The notes beneath the pieces are model-generated. The model saw nothing but the letters and a program-made list of their open reading frames with translations, was not told the DNA's origin and did not search any database. A stretch of DNA of 45,859 bases from a virus. The DNA lies in the IMG/VR virus record IMGVR_UViG_3300034272_000724, positions 1-45,859 of that record. The stretch is one strand, 5' to 3'. The position numbers and the translations under genes are program-made. Of the stretch, positions 1-9,752 are shown one piece after another. Every line of letters starts with the position of its first letter. Position 1 is the stretch's first letter.

Positions 1-127
1 GTTGCTGCTATTGTCCGCGAACTCCAAGTGGAACCCGTTGGTGCCGTAGCTGCCGGTGTACGCCTTAGGCATCCACACGCCGGTGGTGGCGGAGAACTCG
101 CCGAAGCTGGTGGGGTCTAGGGCTTGG
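1..127. repeat. Terminal direct repeat, left copy
   Basis: These 127 bases are identical to positions 45733-45859. The overlap means the sequence closes into a circle of 45,732 bp. The length equals a common maximal assembly k-mer, so I infer an assembly overlap on a circular or circularly permuted genome, not a packaged terminal repeat. The repeat lies inside the tail-fibre gene that spans the break. Confidence 0.95.
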
Positions 128-678
128 CCGTCGATGAAGTGGATGTCGGCGAGGTAGCCATCAAAATACAGTGAATCAACAGTATCTCCTGCGATTTGGT
201 GCTGATTTGAAGTGGAATTTACACCCGTGTCGTCATTTTGCGGTGGATAGGTTTGCCCTAATGGACCAGACGCTGTTACTTGGACTCCATTGACGTATAG
301 CTTTTGACGATCCGCTGCTGTCGATTGGGTTGTATCTACCGCTAAAACGATGTGATACCAAGCCGAGGGGTCTCTGTAGACGTTTGCATACGAGATGAAG
401 TAGTTAGTAGAGGCTCCTCGCAGATTTGTATATAGAGTCCCCGTAGTAGAATAGTAACTTAAATAAGTATCTGCGGCTTTAAATACTCTTTGGGTAGTGC
501 CAAGTTTGCCTAGCTTCACCCACCCCGCCCAGGTCCACGTCTTGCGGTTACCGGCTGATGCAGGCGTTCTGGACAAGTAGGCACTGTCGCTACTGTTGAA
601 ACGAACGCTTCTGCTAATGGAATATCCTCCGGCTGCAGCAGTAGCAAGCAGGAGAGGATTAGCGCTTCCAGGAATCAT
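1..678 (-). CDS. Tail fibre/adhesin, N-terminal 226 residues (gene crosses the break)
   Basis: The ATG at 678 opens a stop-free minus-strand frame to position 1, which continues in phase at 45732 after circular closure and ends at 44032, giving about 792 residues in all. This N-terminal part reads as a concanavalin A-like/LamG jelly-roll domain: it has a W-A-G-W-V-K-L segment, an A-W-Y-H-I-V strand, and the motif F-D-G-Y-L-A-D-I-H-F-I-D-G-Q followed by L-D-P-T-S-F-G-E-F. Such domains are common in marine and freshwater phage adhesins that bind host glycans. The start lies 4 nt after the stop of the upstream fibre gene, which suggests coupled translation. Its role in host recognition is inferred. 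Confidence 0.85.
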   Translation of the reverse strand, partial: MIPGSANPLLLATAAAGGYSISRSVRFNSSDSAYLSRTPASAGNRKTWTWAGWVKLGKLGTTQRVFKAADTYLSYYSTTGTLYTNLRGASTNYFISYANVYRDPSAWYHIVLAVDTTQSTAADRQKLYVNGVQVTASGPLGQTYPPQNDDTGVNSTSNQHQIAGDTVDSLYFDGYLADIHFIDGQALDPTSFGEFSATTGVWMPKAYTGSYGTNGFHLEFADNSSN

Positions 679-682
679 TAGC

Positions 683-3544
683 TCAGCTCAGGTTGGTGAT
701 CAGGGTGGCAGTGATCTTGGTGCTACTTTGCACCGCATACACCAAACAATCAACCGCGTTGGCAGTGGTCGTTAGCGTCGGTGCGGTTCCTCCGGTGAAG
801 TCCCACTGACTGCCGTAAGCCAGTGTCCGGGAGCCGGTGCCATCCTGCGTGATCCAAATGCAGCCCGACTGACCTGCGGTGAGATTAGTCGGGTTTGCAA
901 GGGTCCGATTGCCACCAAGCGTCACGCTGAAGTTATTGGAGTCAGCAAAATCAGGCGTGATCGTGGCGCCGTCGGTTAGGGCAGTAATTTCACCGCGCTG
1001 GCCCTTTGTCCAAGTCTGCGCCGTATCCAGTGCCGCATAAGCACTTAGGTCGCTGGTAAGCGCAACTGTGCCAGAAGCATTAGGCAGGCTGATGGTGCGG
1101 TCAGCCGTTGGATCGGTGGCGCTCAGCGTGGTTTCAAAAGCATCAGCAGTGGTGCCTTCAAATACCAGGCTGACGTTGGTATCAAGGTTGATGTTGCCAG
1201 TTACCGTGCCACCCGCTTTAGGCAGTGCAGCATCAGCAAGGTCATAGGCAGCCTTAACCGCTGTAGAAGTCGCCGCCAGAACGGAACTGGTGGTGCTAGT
1301 CGAATCACTGAGTTGAACGACACCGACAACAGAGGTGCTAGCAGAGGCGACACTGATTGCCGGGGTGGTAGTTCCGTTGGCAACGCTGATTGCGCCAGAG
1401 CCTGAAACGCTGGTAACAGTTCCAACAAAGTCAGCGCCCCACTCCAAACCAGTCGCGGTTGCACTGTTCGCACGCAATACCTGACCGTTGGTGCCAACGC
1501 CAAGCTTGTTGAGCGTGGTGCTAGCCGATGCCGCCAGCAGATCACCCTTGGTGTAAGAGGTGACGCCAGTGCCGCCTCGGCCAACAGCAACAGTGCCGCT
1601 TGTCAGGTTTGTGGCGTTAGCCGCCTCAGTCGCAACCTCTTCAATTGCGGTTTGAACGTTGGTGGCAGCAATCGTGCCTGCAGGTGTAAAGCCAACGTTT
1701 GCAGCGGTCTGCGCCACATACGTACTGGACACGTCAATTTCAGTCCAGCTGGCGCCATCGCAAAGGATGATGTCAGGCGGTGCCAGTGCAACAGCAGGTG
1801 CAGGCGCCACACCCGTACCAGCCTCAGCAACCACCACGTAATAAGAGGTGAGGGTGCTAGATGCAGCAGGCAGCGGATCACCAGCCACCAAGCCGACAGC
1901 AGCGCCGACCGTTGTAGTAGTAACAACCTCATTCAGGGTGGCGTCATAGGTGCCGGCAAATACCAGCTCACCCAGCGAAACACCGACCGGCTGCCAGACG
2001 TTACCGTCCCAGAGATAGATGTTTTTATCAAGCGGGTTGAAGAACAACTGACCGATAAAGTCAGCCGTTGGCAGTGCCTCACCAATCTGTGCGGTGGAGT
2101 AATCCGACAGCTTCGCGCCAGTGATCGCGTCATTAGCAACCAATGCCGTGGCAAAGGTGCCGGTTGTGATCTTGCTGGCGTCAAGGCTTGGTACATCAGA
2201 TGCACTCAGCGTGGTGCCGGCGCTGACGTGACCCTGCGCGTCAACCGTGACTTTGGTGTAAGTACCAGTTGCAACGCTGTTGGAGTGATTGAGCGTGCCG
2301 CTGCTGACGCTTAGACCCGTGCCAGGAACGATGATGCCCTTGGCGACGCTGGTGGCATCGGGGAGATCGCCGGGAACCAATGCGCGGAAACTAGGCGCAG
2401 CATCAGAGCCAGTGGTCGGTCCAGCCCAGACGCGGTTGGCGGCTTGAGTGTCAAGCGTTACATCAACGTTGGCGCTGAAGTTATCCGGGTACGAAACCGA
2501 AAACGCCAGTGGCGAGGCGTCGCTGACCGTAAGCGTGTTGACCGCTGCCTGACGCTGCCATGCGCTGCCGGTCCAGGTGTACTCAATACCTGTTGCAGTG
2601 TTCAGCCACTGCTGACCCGTAAATGCGCCAGAACCGCTCGGGGTGGCATTGCTGACAATGATCGCGCTGTTGTCTGCCAGTTTTGCGGCGGTTACCGCGT
2701 CGTCAACGATCTTGGCGGTAGAAACCGCGTTGCTAGCCAGCTTGGCTTCGGTGACTGCTGCGCTTGCGATGGTGGCAGCAAACGATCCCGTGCCAGAGCC
2801 GGTAACGTCGCCGGTCAGCGTGATTGTCTGGTCGCCCGTGTTGGTGCCGGAGCTAGTACCACTGAAGGTGCCGCTGAAGGTGCCGGATTGTGTGGCGAGT
2901 GTGCCGAGCCCCAGCGTGGCGCGTTGTGCTGCAGCGTCAGCATCGTCAAGTAGTGCCCGTCCCGCTGCGGTGCAGGTAATTTCTTCTACGTCGCCGGATC
3001 CTGCGCTGCTGCGACCCAGCAGTTTGTCCGTGGCGGAAACGTCTTGGATCTTGGCGTAGGTGACTGCACCGTTAGCCAGTGCTGCCGTGTCAAGGCTGCT
3101 GACCTTGGCAGTCGTTACGGCGCCGTCAAGGATTTTGGCGGTGGTAACTGCGTCGTTGGCAATCGTCGCATTTACGTCGGCATAGGCACCAGCCGCATAA
3201 ACCTTCAGGATGCCGGTACTGCTGTTGTAGTAGCCGCGACCCTCAAAGTTGTCGCTAACAGGAGCGGTGGTATCAACCGCAATGCTGGAATCAGCCGCAA
3301 GCTTGGCTGCAGTGACAGCGCCAGAAGCAAGGGCAGTAGCGCCGATCTTGGTGGTGCTGGACTGATCCAGTTTTGATAGATCAATGCTGCTGGCATCTAC
3401 AAGGTCGAGACCGGCATCTACCAGATCCTTGACCGTGATCTTTTTGGTCTGACTGGCCGATACGTCGGCAACAGGCAATACGTCGGTGGCCGCCGCAGAC
3501 GCAGCCGAAAGGGCAGGTAACTGCGTAATGCGTTGGTCGGACAA
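683..3544 (-). CDS. Tail fibre protein, repetitive (953 aa)
   Basis: A long, Ala/Thr/Ser/Gly-rich protein built from diverged repeats such as A-V-T-A-A-K-L, G-R-G-G-T-G-V and L-S-L-P-N-A-S-G-T-V. This composition is typical of phage fibre shafts. The N-terminus (MSDQRITQLPALSAA...) is the type that joins cyanophage fibres to the tail tip, and the C-terminal 80 residues look like a compact beta domain. The gene lies between the tail-tip genes and the LamG/SPRY fibre, so I infer a shaft or side-fibre role. The repetitive DNA creates several long antisense open frames that are not genes. Confidence 0.85.
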   Translation of the reverse strand: MSDQRITQLPALSAASAAATDVLPVADVSASQTKKITVKDLVDAGLDLVDASSIDLSKLDQSSTTKIGATALASGAVTAAKLAADSSIAVDTTAPVSDNFEGRGYYNSSTGILKVYAAGAYADVNATIANDAVTTAKILDGAVTTAKVSSLDTAALANGAVTYAKIQDVSATDKLLGRSSAGSGDVEEITCTAAGRALLDDADAAAQRATLGLGTLATQSGTFSGTFSGTSSGTNTGDQTITLTGDVTGSGTGSFAATIASAAVTEAKLASNAVSTAKIVDDAVTAAKLADNSAIIVSNATPSGSGAFTGQQWLNTATGIEYTWTGSAWQRQAAVNTLTVSDASPLAFSVSYPDNFSANVDVTLDTQAANRVWAGPTTGSDAAPSFRALVPGDLPDATSVAKGIIVPGTGLSVSSGTLNHSNSVATGTYTKVTVDAQGHVSAGTTLSASDVPSLDASKITTGTFATALVANDAITGAKLSDYSTAQIGEALPTADFIGQLFFNPLDKNIYLWDGNVWQPVGVSLGELVFAGTYDATLNEVVTTTTVGAAVGLVAGDPLPAASSTLTSYYVVVAEAGTGVAPAPAVALAPPDIILCDGASWTEIDVSSTYVAQTAANVGFTPAGTIAATNVQTAIEEVATEAANATNLTSGTVAVGRGGTGVTSYTKGDLLAASASTTLNKLGVGTNGQVLRANSATATGLEWGADFVGTVTSVSGSGAISVANGTTTPAISVASASTSVVGVVQLSDSTSTTSSVLAATSTAVKAAYDLADAALPKAGGTVTGNINLDTNVSLVFEGTTADAFETTLSATDPTADRTISLPNASGTVALTSDLSAYAALDTAQTWTKGQRGEITALTDGATITPDFADSNNFSVTLGGNRTLANPTNLTAGQSGCIWITQDGTGSRTLAYGSQWDFTGGTAPTLTTTANAVDCLVYAVQSSTKITATLITNLS

Positions 3545-3580
3545 GGTAAAGCCTCCAGTGCCTGCGGCCGTAAAGTCAGT

Positions 3581-4456
3581 TTAATCAGTCGTTTCCTGTA
3601 GCAGGAAGTTGAGAGACTGTTCCAGTTGGATGCGGTCGTCGTCTTCCTTGAGGATGTAATCGGCAGGGCGTCCCACCAGCAACCGAATCTCGCCTGTGGT
3701 TACAAAATCAATCGCGCACTGGATTGTGTCAGTTGTGTTGACCGTGACGCCAGCCCGCGTGACCATCGCGGTTGCTTGGTAAAAGATCGTTTCTGTTTCA
3801 GGCGTAATTTCCGAGTCGGTCAGATAAAACGCGCATTCAAATTCGCTGCCGATATCAAGACGCTGGATCAACTGCAGCATCACCAAGGGCGTTTCTTTTT
3901 CGCCGTTAGTGGTGTAATCAAACAGGCAGTCAATCGTTCCACTGCCGCTGATTAGTCCTGCTGCAAATTGGCTGCGAAACTTATCGCTTAGGGTTGTTGC
4001 GTCAAGTGCTTCGCGGTCGGTGTTGAGCTGATAGCTGGTTACGTTGCCAAGCGTGTTGTAATTAACGTCTCGGATTGTGTAAGTAATCGGCAGCGGCGCA
4101 CCAGTGAAGGCGTAAGTTGTCAGTTCAGCAGATCTGTTGTTATTGACCGCATCAGAAAAGGTAGTGAAAAAGCGCAGACCGCCTGCGTTGTTGACGTTGA
4201 CGTAAGCCGAAATCGAAGGCTCCACCACGCCTGACGCCCATGCACTGCTGGCGAAACACTCCAAACCGCGTGCGTCCGTGGTCGCAATGTCTACGCGGTC
4301 GCCGGTAAGGATATTGTCTAGGGATGTGTCAAAACCAATGCGATTAAGGCTGGTGTTTACATCCGCTGGGTCAATACTGTCTGCAACCTCAATCGGAATG
4401 ACGCCTGTATTGCGACGCAGTTTTACCGAGCCATGAACGCCTAGGAATACCGTCAT
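3581..4456 (-). CDS. Tail-tube-like protein, tail tip region (291 aa)
   Basis: No firm family is recognised. The protein is beta-rich with no signal peptide or membrane segment. Its last third (residues about 215-270) has the strand pattern of phage tail-tube proteins and resembles the C-terminal half of the neighbour at 4453-4890. It overlaps that gene by 4 nt, so the two are probably translated together. Position between the J-like hub and the fibres suggests a distal-tail or fibre-attachment role; this is inference. Confidence 0.6.
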   Translation of the reverse strand: MTVFLGVHGSVKLRRNTGVIPIEVADSIDPADVNTSLNRIGFDTSLDNILTGDRVDIATTDARGLECFASSAWASGVVEPSISAYVNVNNAGGLRFFTTFSDAVNNNRSAELTTYAFTGAPLPITYTIRDVNYNTLGNVTSYQLNTDREALDATTLSDKFRSQFAAGLISGSGTIDCLFDYTTNGEKETPLVMLQLIQRLDIGSEFECAFYLTDSEITPETETIFYQATAMVTRAGVTVNTTDTIQCAIDFVTTGEIRLLVGRPADYILKEDDDRIQLEQSLNFLLQETTD

Positions 4457-4890
4457 TCGATTACGCCTCCAGCAATAAAGTCGCCGTCAACCGTAAATTG
4501 AATCGGCACTGAAGTCAGCTCACCAGTTGATACCGCAACCTGCGCCGATGTGATGTAGGCGTAAAACTGGATGTTGTCGTTGGTGTTGGTGCCGACTTTC
4601 AGTTCCATCAGCACGCGGTCAGATTCGGCAACCGCGCCAACCTTTTGGATCTTGCCCAGCAATGCCGTGAACTGGCTGTAGGTGGCAGACTCACCAGCCT
4701 CAAGCCTGTAGTACACCAGCGTGGCGCTGCCGGTGGCGCTTTTGATGCCAGGGACAAACGTGTTGCTGGTGCTATCGACGGTGTTGGTACTGATCAGTTC
4801 AACCGTCGTATCAAGCGACCAATCACGGATCTTGGCGACAGGCTTCCCGTCCACCACCAAGGAACCGGAGCGACCTGTATAGAAGCCCAT
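4453..4890 (-). CDS. Second tail-tube-like protein (145 aa)
   Basis: A short protein whose segment IRDWSLDTTVELISTNT (residues about 20-36), followed by a G-x-K-S-A-T-G-S-A-T-L strand, matches the equivalent VRDWSFEISRAEIDVTT stretch of the major tail protein at 12976-13749. This points to a second copy of the tail-tube fold placed beside the fibre genes. The start at 4890 lies 26 nt after the stop of the J-like gene. It may build an adaptor ring at the tail tip. Confidence 0.7.
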   Translation of the reverse strand: MGFYTGRSGSLVVDGKPVAKIRDWSLDTTVELISTNTVDSTSNTFVPGIKSATGSATLVYYRLEAGESATYSQFTALLGKIQKVGAVAESDRVLMELKVGTNTNDNIQFYAYITSAQVAVSTGELTSVPIQFTVDGDFIAGGVIE

Positions 4891-4916
4891 CAGACCGTGT
4901 TATGCGTAGTTTCAGG

Positions 4917-7900
4917 CTAGCGGATGACAAATAGCCCGTCGCTAAAGTCAGCAATCAAGCTCTGGCCGGAGTTATCACAGGGATGCTCCACAGCCCGAAC
5001 ACTGACTTCGCCTTCCTCATCCATCTGGACTTCAACCACGCGGAAGGTGCGCTTCGCCTTGGCAGGTGTTCCAAGCACAAATAGCCAGCCTTCGTAACCG
5101 GCAAGTGAGCTAGCCACGTTGGAGCTGATGCTGGCGGTTGTGGTGATGACGCTTTGACCATCTTTGTAAAGCAACACGCTGTAGCTGCCGTTGGGGATGG
5201 TGTCTGCCAGCGGGATGTTTAACGCGCCACCCGATTCAACCTGTCCGCTGTAAATGCCCTGCCATTCCTGTAAGCCGGCATCGACGTAGATGTAGGCGCC
5301 AGGGGACAGCGGGCTGTCGGTTGGGAAGGTTTTGAACTCGATATTGCGGCGGATGTTGCGGCGCTGCTGGCACAACAACTTGGCGTACATGATCGCTTGG
5401 CTTCTGTTGGTGACGTACTGCGACAGATCAAACGTTTGGCGGATTGCGGTTGCTTCAGTTACGCCAACAAGGCTTACATCCACGCTGGCATTACGCGGGA
5501 ACACACCGTCGCGTTCGGTGTTGCGATAAATGACCGTGGCAATTAGATCCTGAACGCTGCTGCCGTAGTCAATAAATTCTTCTTTGTAGGAATCCTCAAG
5601 AATGTTGCCGGCGGTAAACATGGCGCGGATCTGGACCGTGCGGGTGATGTTGCCGGCGTTGTCGCAGGGCACTGCAGGAATAAGGGTTTCCTTGCCGCCA
5701 ATCCGGCCAAGTTCCAGCAGGCTGTACGGTGCAACTTCTGCCCAGAATTGACGCCAGGCAGTCGGCTCAGCAATCACACCATCAAAGAACAGATTGTTGC
5801 GCTGGCAGAAACGCTTAGCCAGTGCCAGGGCAGGCAGGTCAATACCTTCAGCTTTGGCGTACTGCCCGATGCCGTCAACGTTATCGAGAATAGTGTCTAG
5901 GAAAATTTCGGGTGCAAAGCTGGAGGCGGTGTCCGGATTTGCGCTGTAAGTGCCGTCGTCATTGAGGCGGCGCACCAATCGGCCTTTGTTGACGAAGACG
6001 CTCATGGAGCGCAGATCTTGTACGCCTTGACCGCTGTAGACGTTGAAGCCCAGCATTGTCAGGTTGTTGTAGAGCTGCGGGTAATTACTGAACGCCTCGG
6101 TTGATTGTTCGGTGACAGCTTTAATTTCTAGTTCTGGTCCGTTATCAAAGCTGAAGTTCAACTGCGTGTCTGAGCGCATGGAGAACAGGCCCCATTCGTC
6201 AAGTTCAGATGGGTTGCGGTTGATGGGTGCCAGCAGTCCATCGCGGTTGCGTAGTTTGCCGGTGAAGGTAAACGTACCGCCTGCAGGTCCGCTGATGGTT
6301 TGAACGTTGCCGGCGTTTTCGATGTAGGCAAAATCAGTGAAGCCGTACTGGCGCATTTCAGCAGCAGTTTCAGCAATCGGCTCAAACTTGAATTGCCAGT
6401 TGCCGGTGTTGTCGTTTGCGATGAATTTGAGCGAAATGAAGTTGTCTACGTCTGCGCCACGGCGGACAACAAAGATGCGTGGTACGCGAGTCCAGTCATT
6501 GCCAGTGCGGCGATACCAGACCCAGAAGAACATGGAGCGCAGTTTGTATCCGTTATCGCTTTCCTTATAGTTGTCCATGGTGACTTCGCCATAGACCTTT
6601 TGCCGCCCTTGCACTCGCTTGAATACGCGAGCTTTTAGCGCAAAATCAACAACACGGCAGGGGGTAATTGTTTCGTAAGTTGCTTCCTCAATTTTCACCA
6701 AACATTTGGTGTTAAAGAAGTCGTTCAGCAGCTCCGGGTTGCGAAGAACAGCTTCGTAATATGCCTTTTCGGCTTGCTTTTGGTTGATTTGATTTTGCCA
6801 ACCGCTAGAGCGGCTATTTGTGGCGTCTAGATCAACGTTGCTGGTGCCACCGTAGATTTCTGCCAGCTCTTTGTTGAGGTTGTTTTGCTCACGTAGCAGA
6901 CGTTTGCGATCTTCACGCAGATTGCGCCCCTTGCGATCAGCAAAGCCATATTGACGAATTGCCTCGTCTAATTTCGCCTGCAGGTTTTTCAGGCGGCGGT
7001 TGACGCCACGTATTTCTTCTTTCCATTGCCGGATTTTGTCTCTGTCCCGCCTGTTGCGTTCTTTGTCAAGTTCGTCGTCAATTTTACTTTGTAGTTCACG
7101 ACGGCGTTCGCGGGCATCTTCTACCTTGTTTGCAAAGTGAATTGTTTCTCCACTGAAATTACTGCCGTCATCTCCAGCAATTTCTTCGATTTCAGCGATT
7201 GTCCATTTGCGGTCACGCAGTTCCTCAATCTGATCAATACGGTCGTTGATTTGATTGATTCGATTGGTGATTTCGCCAGCGCGGGCTGATGCAGAGCCAG
7301 TAAGAATCGGCGGCGTCTGCGAAATAAGCCTGTTCAGCTCTACGATTTCTGCATTAAGGCGTTTAATTTCATCTGTTGCCTCGCGCTCATTGGCCTTGTA
7401 GTTGAGCGTGCCGTAATCTTCCTCTGGGCAAATGCCGGGTTCGATACATTCCAGATCAATGGTGGTCGCATCGTTATCCAACTCCAGATCTTGAATTTGA
7501 CCCTTAACGCGAAACTTGGCGCTGCCTAGCTTGTAGGTGCTCGCCGCGTCTATGTAGCTCAGCAAAGTACGACGCAACTCGGATGCGGCTTGGCGTACAT
7601 CGCTGGCACCATTGCTGGCAAGCCCTTTGAAACGCAGGGTAAATACAGTCCCAACAGGAACAACCGGGCGTGAGTTATCTAAAACGTTGTCGGGCCAATA
7701 TCCACCGCGTCCGTTCAGTTCAATCCCTAGATCTGCCCGCAGGCTGGATGAACCCCTTTCGTCACGATCCAGATAAACAACGTTGATTGGAATTGGCGCC
7801 GTAACGCCGCACCGTGTCATCGTGGACGGTGAAAACGCTTGGCTAAAACCTTCTGCTTTTTGCGCTCCAGTTAAGGCAGCACGGTAAACAAACGCTGATG

Positions 7901-8525
7901 CAGGCTCGTTGACGCTCGTTGGATCTGTGCCAGCGCCGAAACGTTGATCACTAAAACGCAGAATCCCGTTTTGCCGTAAATACAGCCAATACTTTTGCGC
8001 GCCAAACTGACGCAGGGTTGCCTGACCAAAGGCTGTGCGGGCTACATCAATGCCGGTGGGATCAATGTTTGACGCGCCAATCACTGCAGCCATCTGCATG
8101 AACTGACTGGAGCCAAAGCTGCTGACAGCGGACCACACCATTGAGGTGTTGACGCGAACGCCGCCCGTTGTGTTTTGGTCGGTGTTGCAATAAACCAGAT
8201 TGACGGGATCGCCGTACTTCGCCAACTCCTGTGCGCTGTTAAATCCGAAACGCGGGGAAAATGCTTGATCGCGTCTACGGCGTTGGTCCTGTTGCGAAGG
8301 TAGTTCTGGCTTTGGTGCTAATAACGCGGCGCCTACCTGAAACAGGATGCCAACAATAGTTAGAACTAAACCGATTGTTCCCGGATCGTTTTGTGGCAGT
8401 AACAGGCGATCTTCAGGCAGTTTTGTGTGATCAAATTGCGCCTGTACAAAGTTCAGATATTCCTGCTCGCTAATGCCCAGCTCAGCAATCAGCTGGTGTT
8501 CGTAGGGCAGTAGGCGGCGGGTCAT
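4917..8525 (-). CDS. Tail tip/central hub protein, lambda J-like (1202 aa)
   Basis: The largest gene. It follows the tape measure and the M-, L- and K-like genes in the lambda order, which marks it as the central tail-tip (host specificity, J-like) protein. Residues about 45-75 are hydrophobic (L-T-I-V-G-I-L-F-Q-V-G-A-A-L-L). Residues about 380-590 are charged and Arg/Glu/Gln-rich with coiled-coil character, an insertion that is larger than usual. The C-terminal half has the beta-rich hub pattern seen in J-type proteins. It overlaps the K-like gene by 4 nt. Confidence 0.85.
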   Translation of the reverse strand: MTRRLLPYEHQLIAELGISEQEYLNFVQAQFDHTKLPEDRLLLPQNDPGTIGLVLTIVGILFQVGAALLAPKPELPSQQDQRRRRDQAFSPRFGFNSAQELAKYGDPVNLVYCNTDQNTTGGVRVNTSMVWSAVSSFGSSQFMQMAAVIGASNIDPTGIDVARTAFGQATLRQFGAQKYWLYLRQNGILRFSDQRFGAGTDPTSVNEPASAFVYRAALTGAQKAEGFSQAFSPSTMTRCGVTAPIPINVVYLDRDERGSSSLRADLGIELNGRGGYWPDNVLDNSRPVVPVGTVFTLRFKGLASNGASDVRQAASELRRTLLSYIDAASTYKLGSAKFRVKGQIQDLELDNDATTIDLECIEPGICPEEDYGTLNYKANEREATDEIKRLNAEIVELNRLISQTPPILTGSASARAGEITNRINQINDRIDQIEELRDRKWTIAEIEEIAGDDGSNFSGETIHFANKVEDARERRRELQSKIDDELDKERNRRDRDKIRQWKEEIRGVNRRLKNLQAKLDEAIRQYGFADRKGRNLREDRKRLLREQNNLNKELAEIYGGTSNVDLDATNSRSSGWQNQINQKQAEKAYYEAVLRNPELLNDFFNTKCLVKIEEATYETITPCRVVDFALKARVFKRVQGRQKVYGEVTMDNYKESDNGYKLRSMFFWVWYRRTGNDWTRVPRIFVVRRGADVDNFISLKFIANDNTGNWQFKFEPIAETAAEMRQYGFTDFAYIENAGNVQTISGPAGGTFTFTGKLRNRDGLLAPINRNPSELDEWGLFSMRSDTQLNFSFDNGPELEIKAVTEQSTEAFSNYPQLYNNLTMLGFNVYSGQGVQDLRSMSVFVNKGRLVRRLNDDGTYSANPDTASSFAPEIFLDTILDNVDGIGQYAKAEGIDLPALALAKRFCQRNNLFFDGVIAEPTAWRQFWAEVAPYSLLELGRIGGKETLIPAVPCDNAGNITRTVQIRAMFTAGNILEDSYKEEFIDYGSSVQDLIATVIYRNTERDGVFPRNASVDVSLVGVTEATAIRQTFDLSQYVTNRSQAIMYAKLLCQQRRNIRRNIEFKTFPTDSPLSPGAYIYVDAGLQEWQGIYSGQVESGGALNIPLADTIPNGSYSVLLYKDGQSVITTTASISSNVASSLAGYEGWLFVLGTPAKAKRTFRVVEVQMDEEGEVSVRAVEHPCDNSGQSLIADFSDGLFVIR

Positions 8526-8902
8526 TTGTGAAGCCTGAAATAATGGCCGTGATTAGGCGGAAGCGGAGCCAGCACCACGCCGGATCTCTCGCTGATAAAC
8601 AAAACGTTGCCGTCGTCTAACACTGTACCCATGGCGCCGCCCTTTGTACCAGGCAGCAACACAACCGCGTGACGCTCAGGACCATCTAGCCGCGTGCCGT
8701 TTTGTAGCAGCCATTTCGCCATGATCCGACGCGGAAAGGTGTCGTCGGTATAGCGCTCAAAGTACCAAGCAAAATCTGGTGTGTGATCGTAGTAGCCGAG
8801 CCGGCGGCGAACCTCGGCAAACAGCAGGCAACAATCGACCGTGCCTGAACCATCGCCGGGGTAGGCGCCCCACGCACGCTTCAAGCCGATCAGGTCGTTC
8901 AC
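8522..8902 (-). CDS. NlpC/P60-like tail peptidase, lambda K-like (126 aa)
   Basis: The segment T-V-D-C-C-L-L-F-A-E-V-R-R-R-L-G near residues 21-36 fits the D-C nucleophile motif of NlpC/P60 cysteine peptidases. A later R-H-A-V-V-L-L stretch could carry the catalytic His. Such proteins act in tail-tip assembly or local peptidoglycan cleavage on entry. The gene sits exactly where lambda K does, before the J-like gene, with 4-nt overlaps on both sides. The His assignment is tentative. Confidence 0.7.
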   Translation of the reverse strand: MNDLIGLKRAWGAYPGDGSGTVDCCLLFAEVRRRLGYYDHTPDFAWYFERYTDDTFPRRIMAKWLLQNGTRLDGPERHAVVLLPGTKGGAMGTVLDDGNVLFISERSGVVLAPLPPNHGHYFRLHK

Positions 8903-9363
8903 CGCAAGTACAGCTCGCTGTTAAGAGGCAGCGGGCCAACGTTTTCGCGTGTCAAGGTTCGAGCTGGGAAGGCGCTGCCCACGCTGTCGATTGCAGAGCG
9001 GAAACGCAGTTCAACTGTGGTCTCGCTAAAGCTGGCGCCAATGCCAATGTAGTAATCCGTCAGCGGCGTCAGGATTTGATCGCTGGCATTAAGCCACGCT
9101 GTTGTAAACGCCAAGGTGCTCAGGCGGTTGCCGTTGGCTTGCTCTACCAGCCGCAGCACAACCTCAAGATTCGGAAACAGGACCTGTAGCGTTTCGTTGT
9201 CGCCGTTAAGCGTGGCAAGCGCACCAGATGCCTGAAACGGAGCAAAGCTGTAGGACTCGCTCAAATATGTACTGCTGGCGCCGACAAAATAATTCTGGTA
9301 GCGATGAACAACACCACCAGCAGTTGTCAGCTTGAAATACTGTGCGATGCGGATTTCGCTCAT
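8899..9363 (-). CDS. Minor tail protein, lambda L-like position (154 aa)
   Basis: A beta-rich protein without catalytic motifs. Order (tape measure, M-like, this, K-like, J-like) and size suggest a distal-tail protein of the lambda L/DUF1833 kind. It overlaps both neighbours by 1-4 nt. Identification rests on synteny more than on sequence motifs. Confidence 0.65.
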   Translation of the reverse strand: MSEIRIAQYFKLTTAGGVVHRYQNYFVGASSTYLSESYSFAPFQASGALATLNGDNETLQVLFPNLEVVLRLVEQANGNRLSTLAFTTAWLNASDQILTPLTDYYIGIGASFSETTVELRFRSAIDSVGSAFPARTLTRENVGPLPLNSELYLR

Positions 9364-9752
9364 CAGTAATCAAGCTCCCCGGCGAGGCTGATCGTCACAG
9401 TGTTACGTCCGACGTAAACCGAGCGCACTTCAGGCGGGCTGGTGTATTCCCACTTGATTTGCGTGGGCGATTGGATCTTGCTGGTTAGCGTCGCATCCAT
9501 CCCGGCAAATGTTTCGGCGGGTAAGGTGAACCGACTGAAGCCGCCAGATGTGCCGTTGTAATGGTCGATCAGCTGGGACGCTGCGGTATCGGTGATGTTG
9601 GTGAAGGTCAGTTGCAGTTCGTAGCCGTAGGCGCGGTTGCCAAAGGCTCGTTTGACTGTGGCGCCAGACAGAGCGCGATACACCTTTGTAGGGAACTGAC
9701 CGAGACGGAAGCTCCGCTCTGATGGTTTGATGCCGGGGAATTGAGCAGTCAT
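9363..9752 (-). CDS. Minor tail protein, lambda M-like (129 aa)
   Basis: This protein directly follows the tape measure, as lambda M does. It has the segment F-P-T-K-V-Y-R-A-L-S-G-A-T-V and, later, Y-E-L-Q-L-T-F-T-N-I, a pattern I associate with the M-type distal-tail family. It is translated from an ATG that overlaps the tape measure stop by 1 nt. Probable role: connecting the tail tube end to the tip complex. Confidence 0.7.
   Translation of the reverse strand: MTAQFPGIKPSERSFRLGQFPTKVYRALSGATVKRAFGNRAYGYELQLTFTNITDTAASQLIDHYNGTSGGFSRFTLPAETFAGMDATLTSKIQSPTQIKWEYTSPPEVRSVYVGRNTVTISLAGELDY

Noticed and set aside
1-127. A true packaged terminal repeat
   Set aside because: It is exactly 127 bases, lies within a coding frame and does not border packaging genes; an assembly overlap explains it better.
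1652-3059. Several long plus-strand open frames opposite the fibre gene
   Set aside because: They mirror the repetitive Ala/Thr/Gly codons of the fibre gene, have Cys/Arg-rich composition unlike proteins, and overlap each other.
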